Shown here: piece by piece, positions 22,901 through 31,900 of the stretch | Position numbering within the stretch: position 1 is the first letter of the stretch | How the letters are laid out: the number at the start of each line of letters is the position of its first letter | From: Fragum whitleyi | Lineage: Eukaryota > Mollusca > Bivalvia > Cardiida > Cardiidae | Direction: 5' to 3' | NCBI GenBank assembly: GCA_948146395.1 | Contig: OX411545.1 | Coordinates: 20,219,526-20,283,525 of the forward strand | DNA: 64,000 bases | Program-made: the position numbers and the translations under genes | Notes under the pieces: model-generated | What the model was told of the DNA's origin: nothing | The model's database searches: none | The model's input: only the letters and a program-made list of their open reading frames with translations

Positions 22901-25900
22901 TTCCTTGGGTTTCACACAATTTTTCAATAAAACTTTGTACCTTAGGTGATCCTTTTAAATAAATGTTTGCCAAATTCTGATCGATCCATAAATATGAGCA
23001 TGGATGGTAGGGGCTTAAGAATAACACCTCCTCCTCAAATACTAGGCAAATTGAGATGAAAGTTATCAGAATAAAAATCATGTGAGCTATTCAAGCCCAT
23101 TCCTGCTCTCTTGTTTATAAAAATTGCGTCTGATTTCAACTTAAGGCTTATTTGAAAGATCAGAAAGGAGCATGCATGCAAGTATGGTTACACTGGCTAT
23201 TTCTTTAGAAAACAGTAAACCCGATTAAATCAATAAAATGTTGAATACAATTATACTGGTAATAACTAACCTGAAATGAACTGCATAACTCTAAGCAAGG
23301 AAAAAAAATGTTCTAAAGAAATCAGGATATGTTTTCTTGGTCCTAAGAACATTGATTGTAATATCCAGAGTTGACTGTAAATAGTTTAATATCATCTTGA
23401 CCACAGGCTCTCTGTATGATAAGGATTTGTCTAAAACTACTCTCATTACTTGAATTGTCATAGGTTTACCTTTGAATAACCTTCATTTTACCCAACTTAA
23501 AACTTGTCCAAATGTCATGTGGATTAACAACCAAGTTTCAAGACTTTTGAGTCAAACATTTGCCTGAGCATTCAAGGTTTTGCCGAGATTTGACCCTGTT
23601 ACTTGAACTTATTTTTAACTTGTTTATAATATCAAGTAGATAAATTTCCTGGTAAAGTTTTGAGACATTTGAGTATGAACAGTGGCCTCTCTTAAGTGAC
23701 TTATTGAGATTTGACCTCATGACAGTTTTTAACTTGATTTTCAACTTGTCACGAGATATAATGTTATGTGCACAGACATTTGGACAAAGTTTCAAATTCT
23801 TTGAGCTAAAATTTAGGCCTGTAACTTTTATTTTTTTCTATGTTTATTCCCAGTACTTTTTATCCAACCCTACCAAATTTAAAACTTGTTTAAAACTTAA
23901 ATATTTGGCACGACACATGATCCTTACACCATTTAGCAAAAATATCTAAATTATTGAAGAAAATTGAAATCAAAGCCTGTGTTGAAGGATCCCTGATTTT
24001 ACATAGAAATACAGGAAACACCCGCAATCTTCTATTTTATAACAACTTTCTTTCAGTTTTGCATTGAGAATTGTGGTATTTTCTATATTCCAAATGGAAA
24101 GTTTCTATTTTCGTAAGGGTTTAGCCTTGTGAGTAAGATACAGATTTGATCCCCTTAATTGAAGATTTGGACCAAAGTTGTGTCTCCTAAGGTGCATAAA
24201 AGAAATTGTTTTAAATTTCAGCATATTGGCCCCCTTTTCATAGGTTCCATGGATTGTTCCCAGTTTGAAATTTGTCATCCTTCTGACCAAAGTTACACTT
24301 TTTAATTAAGTTTCATGAGGTTTAGGCCAAAGCTGTAGTCCTTATAAAGTGTATACAAAGAAATCACCCAAAAGGCCCAATTTTCCCATTTTTTCCAATG
24401 AAACATTCTTTTTTGCAGTTGGATGCATTCTTGATAAATGTTGATAAAGTTTTATGAGGATAGGACAAAGGCTGTGACCAGAGTTTATGACCAATCCTTG
24501 ATATGCTAAGACAAAAGAGAAACAGTCCAAAGTGGTGCTGCACATTTAAATATCATATTACTATGAGCATAAATTTTGTAACTATGTGAGCTAAAATTCA
24601 ACAGATCAAATTAGAATTATTTGCAATGATGTCAAATTGGTAAGTTCCAGAAGAATACCTTTCATAGATATACTGCAAGTAAAATGCTTAAAATCAAAAA
24701 GTCTCTTAGGTTAAATAAATTAAGAGTCAGTTACATTATTTACTTTTATCATTTGAAACCAAAATAATCCCTAATTTTGACACACTTAAGTTAAAAGCTG
24801 TGGGAGAAAGGCATGAATGGCTTGCTCCTTATTCTTGAATAATATAGACTTGTCAATCATTTGCTGCAATTCTCTATCAGTTTATGCCAGTCTAAAATTG
24901 TGTCTTTTGATAAAGGATTGGTTTGTGGTCAAAAGTTATTTAAACAACAGAAGTAAAATATGACATTTAGTCAGATACAATAGTATTGCACACTCATTTA
25001 CCCAAAAATATTTGAGAAATGGATTGCAATACTATAGTAAGTGCAGTTACTATAGTATTGCACAAAAGTTTTGACAAGACGTAATCCCATTTCAGAGGCA
25101 ATACTATAGTAAGTGACAAAATCAACAAAAACATGATTTTAGAAATTCTTTGTCAATTATTGTTCATATCTCCATCAAACAAATGATTATTGAAGTCTTA
25201 TACTGAAACTTTGCCTTATTTTTAAGAAAAATAAAGATTTGATGAAGTTTTTTCAATCTCCTGTAAAATTTTCAAAAATGCAGATACTATAGTATTGCGC
25301 TGAACCCTCGACTCTTTCCATAGATCCAATCCTATTTATTTTCTCTCCAGTCAAGATGAAGTGTATTTATATGGTGTGTTTGATGGACATGATGGTGCAA
25401 GAGCATCAAACTTTGCAGCACAGAGAATGCCAGCAGAGCTGTTACTGGGCCAATTAGCTGGGAAGAATACAGATGAAGAAGTGAAAGAGGTTCTATATCA
25501 GGTCAGATATTTGCTTAATAATAGTTCATCAAATTTCTAGCTCATCTGATTTTGGAGAAAAACCCAAGGTATTGCTATAGCCTTGGCGTCATTGCTGTCG
25601 TCGCTGTGCAAAAACTTTTATATTTTGGGACAACTCTGTTTCTAATACAGGCATTCACTTGAAACTTTTCACGAATGTACACTATCAATAGAGCTACAAA
25701 TGCCATCAAGGGGGATAGCTCTAGATGAATTTTGTGCAAATTTTGCCCTTTTTTTCCTTGATTTTTATCCACTTTCCAGCACCCAAGAGCAGAGTGTAGA
25801 CACTCTTAGGCGGTGCTCTTGTTGTAAGACATTGTTATAATACATACTTCTCATGCTATTCACAAGGTCATCAGTCAAAGTCAAGGTCATTTTTCAAGGT

Positions 25901-28900
25901 CAAATTTGTTTAAAGAGAGAAAAAAAAATAATAAACTCTAAAGTTGGCCATTACTTTTGAATGGTAAGTAATAGGGCCTTCAAATGATGATTGATTGGGA
26001 CAAGACCTTTCTGTTTGTACCAAGTTCAAGGCCATCTGTGAAGGTAAATGTTATTTTTCAAGGTCAAATTTGTGAAAAAATGACTTTAACATTGGCTTTA
26101 TTTTTTGAATGTTTAGTGATAGGTACGGGCCTTCATATTTCACATGATGGTTACTTTGGCCAAGACGTTTCTGTAGGTACCAAGTTTATGGTCATCAGTC
26201 AAGGTTGTTTTTCAATGGCACAGATTATAGTTGAAATGATGCGGTATAATTAAGATACATTTTTCAGGCATTTGTAGCTGTGGAGAAAAGCTTTTTTGAG
26301 TCCATTGATGAGCAACTAGCTGCTAGAACTACCTTACAGCTGCAACTACCAGAGGTAATTACTGAATAATTTTGATTGGAATTTCTTTTCTCTGGTTGAT
26401 TGTTTTCAATTTCAAATAGTTTCTTGTTACTCTGGTCTTTACCCTTGCCATGCTGAGCTCACACATTTTATGCTTTGGCAGGAGGTGTAGTCAAAGATCA
26501 ACCTGCACAAATTTATTAAACTTATGAACATTGAAAAACAAAGCTTTGCCTTTTTTCCCCTACTTTTGACGACAATTTTGATGACTTAGTTTTTCACTAA
26601 AAACAATTTGATATTCTATTTATCTATTTTGATGAGTAGTTAATAAAACATAAGCATAAAAATGTTTGTATTTTACCACTATTATCCTAACCACATTTAA
26701 ATGGAGGAATTTAATCAAGGCAACTCTTTATATTTTTCCATTATAGGGAACTAGTTATCATGAAGCATGTCAACAATATCCAGATATTATCAATAAACTA
26801 CATGACCTAGATAAAGAGATATCAGGGGGAACAACTGGCACTGTGGTTCTAATTCACCAAAACAAGCTGTATGTGGCCAATGTTGGTAGGTATATCTTGT
26901 TTTTATACAATGAAAAGTCTCTGAGTTTGGAATGATCATACTGTCAATCATTCCGTCATACTGTGAACAAATAAATCTGTAGATTTACCATTTTGGTTGC
27001 CGTCCAATCACATATTTGATAAAAAAATTTTACTACAACAGTTTTGTTGTTGTTTTTATGTTCCTGTATTGATATATCGCATTCAAAGTTAGTTTGCCCT
27101 GTCTGTCTTATAATTTATTGTGATAGAATATTGTTCTAAGATGCATTTACCTCATTGATCAAACTAAAAAGCAGTGAAGCTGTACAGTACCAATTCCAAG
27201 AAGCTCTCTATTTTGTTGAAGATTATAATCTTTTGACAAGGCTCATTTTATCGATCATTTTTCTCAAAGTCACCTACATTTTGTTAAATGCACCGCTATC
27301 AATTGAAAATATTGTAAGTTCTAAGCTTTGGTGATTCATTTGACACTTGTCCAAAAAGGTAAAAAATTTTAGTAAGAAATGGGCCAAAGTGGTATTAGGA
27401 GCCTGTGATTTTGATTCAAAGTTGTGGTTGTGAGAATCGAAATCAAGTCTAAGATAGGGGCAATAGCCCTCATGATGTAACTTAAACACCAAAATAATCT
27501 TATTTATGAAATTGCTAGGTCATGAATAAGCACAAATTGATTTGTAAAGTAAATTCTAGAACTTTAAATTAAGAGTAGCCTAGTGTGGCATTTCCAGCAG
27601 TTGCACTTAAATATGAACAGATCTACAGATAGTGGGGGTATTTTGGATTTCAAATTTAAATATTTCTCTAATCCTTGCTCAAACTCTATCTTGTTTGTAC
27701 TCATTGGAATGTAAATAAGTACCTACATTATAGGGTTTCTTTGAGAAGTAAAGGGTTTTAGACTGGATTAGCCCCCTCTTATCTGTACCTCTGTATGAAG
27801 GATAGACATTGAGCAATCTTAACCCTTGTCATGCTGAACCAAGTATATTCCTGCTTGACAGGATGTATAGACCAAGATCAGCCTAAAAATATGTGCAGTC
27901 TGATTGCAGTCTATATCAACTGATTTTCCTTATTACACCAGGAAAAAGTTAAAAAATTGTATTTTGAAAATAGATACTGACTCGCAATATGTGCATTCAG
28001 TGCTTTTAGCACTTTGATTTTAAGACATTATTTTGCAAATGTCTTTATTCAACATGACAAGGGTTAGGATTGTTTGCTGATTGACTGAAGAAACTTTGAT
28101 TAAATATCTACAACTTTTTATAGAAAAAACTGTGATTACCATAGAAGCTCTACTAGAACAGGGGGGTTCTGTTAGAATCATCGTATTTCCATTTGAAAGG
28201 GATAAGCCTTTATTAGATGCTACACTACATATTTATGGCTCAGTGCAAAACAATTTTACCTGCCTATAAACATATAGGTAGTAAAAACTGCTTAGAGCAG
28301 AGCCATCAATATATGTAAAGAGGGTGCAAAAATGGCAAAAATTAACAAATAATTTGTACAAAATACTAATATTTTATAGGGGAAAAGGTGCATAAAATCT
28401 CTGTTGAATTTTAGTGACCTTGATTTTGTGGGTATGGGCTTTTATAAGAGGCTTCAAGATTTTATAAGATCACATAAAAAAGGTCAATTTCAACCTCAGA
28501 AAAGAGGAAAGGGCTCCAATTAGCGCATTGGGCTCTTTTAGATTTTTTTTCTGGTAATATATATACTTAACACTTACATGATATTTTCACTTACCCTCCA
28601 TGTTCTTTGTAGGTGATACAAGAGCCTTACTTGTTCGAACAGACAAAAATGGCATCATGAGTGTTAGTCAGATGACTGTTGATCACACAATAGACTCGGA
28701 GGAAGAACAACGTAGACTAGCTACCCTCGGACTAGAAATGGATAAACTAATTCAGAGTAGAAAGATTGGCACATCAGATTGTACTAGATGTATCGGGGAC
28801 TTTCACACTAAGGGAGGTTATAAAGATATTGATATACTTAGGTAAGTTTAACCCCCATATGGGGAATTTATACATGTATTTTATTTCTAACAAATTAACA

Positions 28901-31900
28901 ATTTCTGTAGGGTTAGGGGGTTCATGTCGTACTGCTGTTGTTGAGGTTTTAGGTACAACTGTTGCATTGTAAGAATATCATCAAAATTAAGTAGTTGACC
29001 TTGATTTTCCTTGTATCAGCCCAGCAGTAAGTTAGCACTACATAACTGGAGGTTTAGTTTTGTTTGATTGGGTTTTAGCCCGCTTTTAGCAAGCTTTTGT
29101 CATATCTTGGTGGCTGGAGAACCTAACAATACATTTCTAGCATTTTACATACCAGAGGTGTGTTTTTAGCTCACCTGAGCACAAAGTGCTCAAGGTGAGC
29201 TATTGTGATAGTACAATGTCCGTGGTCAGTCATGGGTCGTCCACAATTTCTTTTAACATCTTCTCCTCCTAAACCAGTGGACCAATTTTGATGAAACTTG
29301 GCAGGGATGTTCTTTGGGTCAAGCTCTTCCAAAGTTGTTCAAATAAATGAAATCCACCCTTAACTTTCCCTTTACCCTTATGAAAAAGGGTGAAAATATG
29401 AAAATTTTCAAAAATCTTCTTCTCTGAAACCAGAAGGCAGACAGCTTTCATATTTGGTATGTAGCATCATCTAGTGGACCTCTACAAAGTTTGTTCATAT
29501 CAAGACCCTGGGGTCATATTTGGGCTTTGCCCGGGTGCAACTTTTTTAAAAAAGAATCAAAGAGCAAAAATGTATAAAAATCTTCTTCTCTGAAGCAAGA
29601 AGGCAGACAGCTTTCATATTTGGTATGTAGCATCATCTAGTGGGCCTCTACCAAGTTTTGTTCATATCAAGACCCTGGGGTCACATTTTGGCTTTGCCCA
29701 GGCACATTGCTTTTAGCTCTTCTAAGCATGAAGGGTAAATAAAGGGAAATCTTCAAAAATTTTCTACTCTGAAACCAGAAGGCAGACAGCTTTCATATTT
29801 TGTATGTAGCATCATCTAGTGGACCTCTACCAAGTTTGTTCATATCAAGTCCCTGGGATTATATTTGGGCTCCACCCGGGTGCAACCCTTTTTACATAGA
29901 ATGAAAGAGTGAAAATCTTTAAAAATCTGAAACCAGAGGGCACACAACTTTCATATTGGGTATGTGGCATTATCTAATGGGCCCCTACCAAGTCTGTTCA
30001 TATCAAGACCCTTGGGTCATATTTGGGCTCCATCTTGGCTCATCCCTTTTAGCTCATCTGAGCATGATGGGTGCATTCTTTTTAACATAGAATCAAAGAG
30101 TGAAAAGGCACATCCTTCTTGCTCTTGGCTGAAAATATTCCATGGTAATGATCCTATGTAGAAATTATCTCTTTTTTGACATCTGCCTATTAAATTAATG
30201 TGATGTCCCAGGGGTCAAAGAGACTCAGGTGAACGAGTTAGGACCATCATGGTCCTCTTGTTTAGATTAAGAATTTTAAGATATCTTAAGATTTTTAATC
30301 CAGATATCTCGGGCAAGATATCCCGATTAAAATTCTTAAGAAATCTTAAAATTCTTAATCCTATAAAACGCACCTCAGTACTACTATTATATCTTTTCTT
30401 AATGTTCAGCTGCCATCCCACTTAGGTCTATGAATATCAACCCACTAGTGGTAGACAAATACTAGCAGTCATCTAGGGATCTTACCCCGGTAATCCAGGA
30501 CCTTTTTTGAATGTGACTGTTGGTACATGTATTCCCATAGGTACCTCCTGTAGATGATGAGGCTTTGCATGACAAAACTACTTCACATGTGGGCAAAGCA
30601 AAGACTGTGACTATGCTCAGTCTTAACAAGAGTCTCCACTATGATTTCTATAGATAGATAAGTTCTTTATCACTCTTCAAACACTCACTCAATATTTTCA
30701 GTTTTGTTTGGTTGTCTAGTCTACTCAAAGATTGTGATTCACATACATGCGAAATTGTTGAACATAAATTGGTCCATAAAAGGCTCATAAATTACCTTTT
30801 ATCATGCAACAAAGCCTGTATTGACCTGATATCGCCTATCTGATAACATGACATGTTATCAGGCAGACTATTTTTAGAAACAATTTGCATAAACTTTCAC
30901 ATGAATTTCTATGATTTTTAGCTCCACTGGCCGAAAGGCCAGCGGGCTATTGTCATGGCGAGGTGTCCGTCGTCCGTGCATGCGTGCGTCCGTCCGTGCG
31001 TCCGTCCGTCCGTCCGTAAACTTTTACTTTAAAAATCTTCTCCTCATAATTTACTGGATGGATTCCAATCAAATTTCACATGAATGTTCCTTGGGTGACC
31101 CTCTATCAGATTCCTTCAAAGATTTTTAATCGGTTGAAAATCATGGCTGTAGTGGGCGTGGCTAATTTCCATATATGGTAATAGGTGGCTTTTCTCAGAA
31201 ACTAATTGATGGATATTTACCAAACTTCACATGAATTATCCTTGAGGGGCCCTCTATCAGCCTACAAAAAATCATTGTGATCAGATGAAAAATATGTATT
31301 TTATGGGCGGAGGTCATTTCTCTATATGTTATATAGTGAAAACTTTGAAAATCATTTTCTCAGAATCTAATCAATAGATATCAACCAAATTTTACATAAA
31401 TGATACTCCAGTGACCCTTTATCAGTTTAGCAAAAAATATTGTGATCGGATGAAAAATGTGTATTTTATGGGCGGAGGTCATTTCTCTATATGTTATATA
31501 GTGAAAACTTTGAAAATCATTTTCTCATAACCTAATCAATAGATATCAACCAAATTTTACATGAATGATACTTGAGTGACCCTTTATCAGTATAGCAAAA
31601 ATTATTGTGATCGGATGAAAAGTATATATTTTATGGGCGGAGGTCATTTCCCTATATGTTATATAGTATAAACTTTGAAAATCATTTTCTCAGAACCTAA
31701 TTGATAGATATCAAACAAATTTTACTAGAATGATACTTGAGTGACCCTTTATCAGTATAGCAAAAATTATTGTGATCGGATGAAAAGTATATATTTTATG
31801 GGCGGAGGTCATTTCCCTATATGTTATATAGTATAAACTTTGAAAATCATTTTCTCAGAACCTAATTGATAGATATCAAACAAATTTTACTAGAATGATA

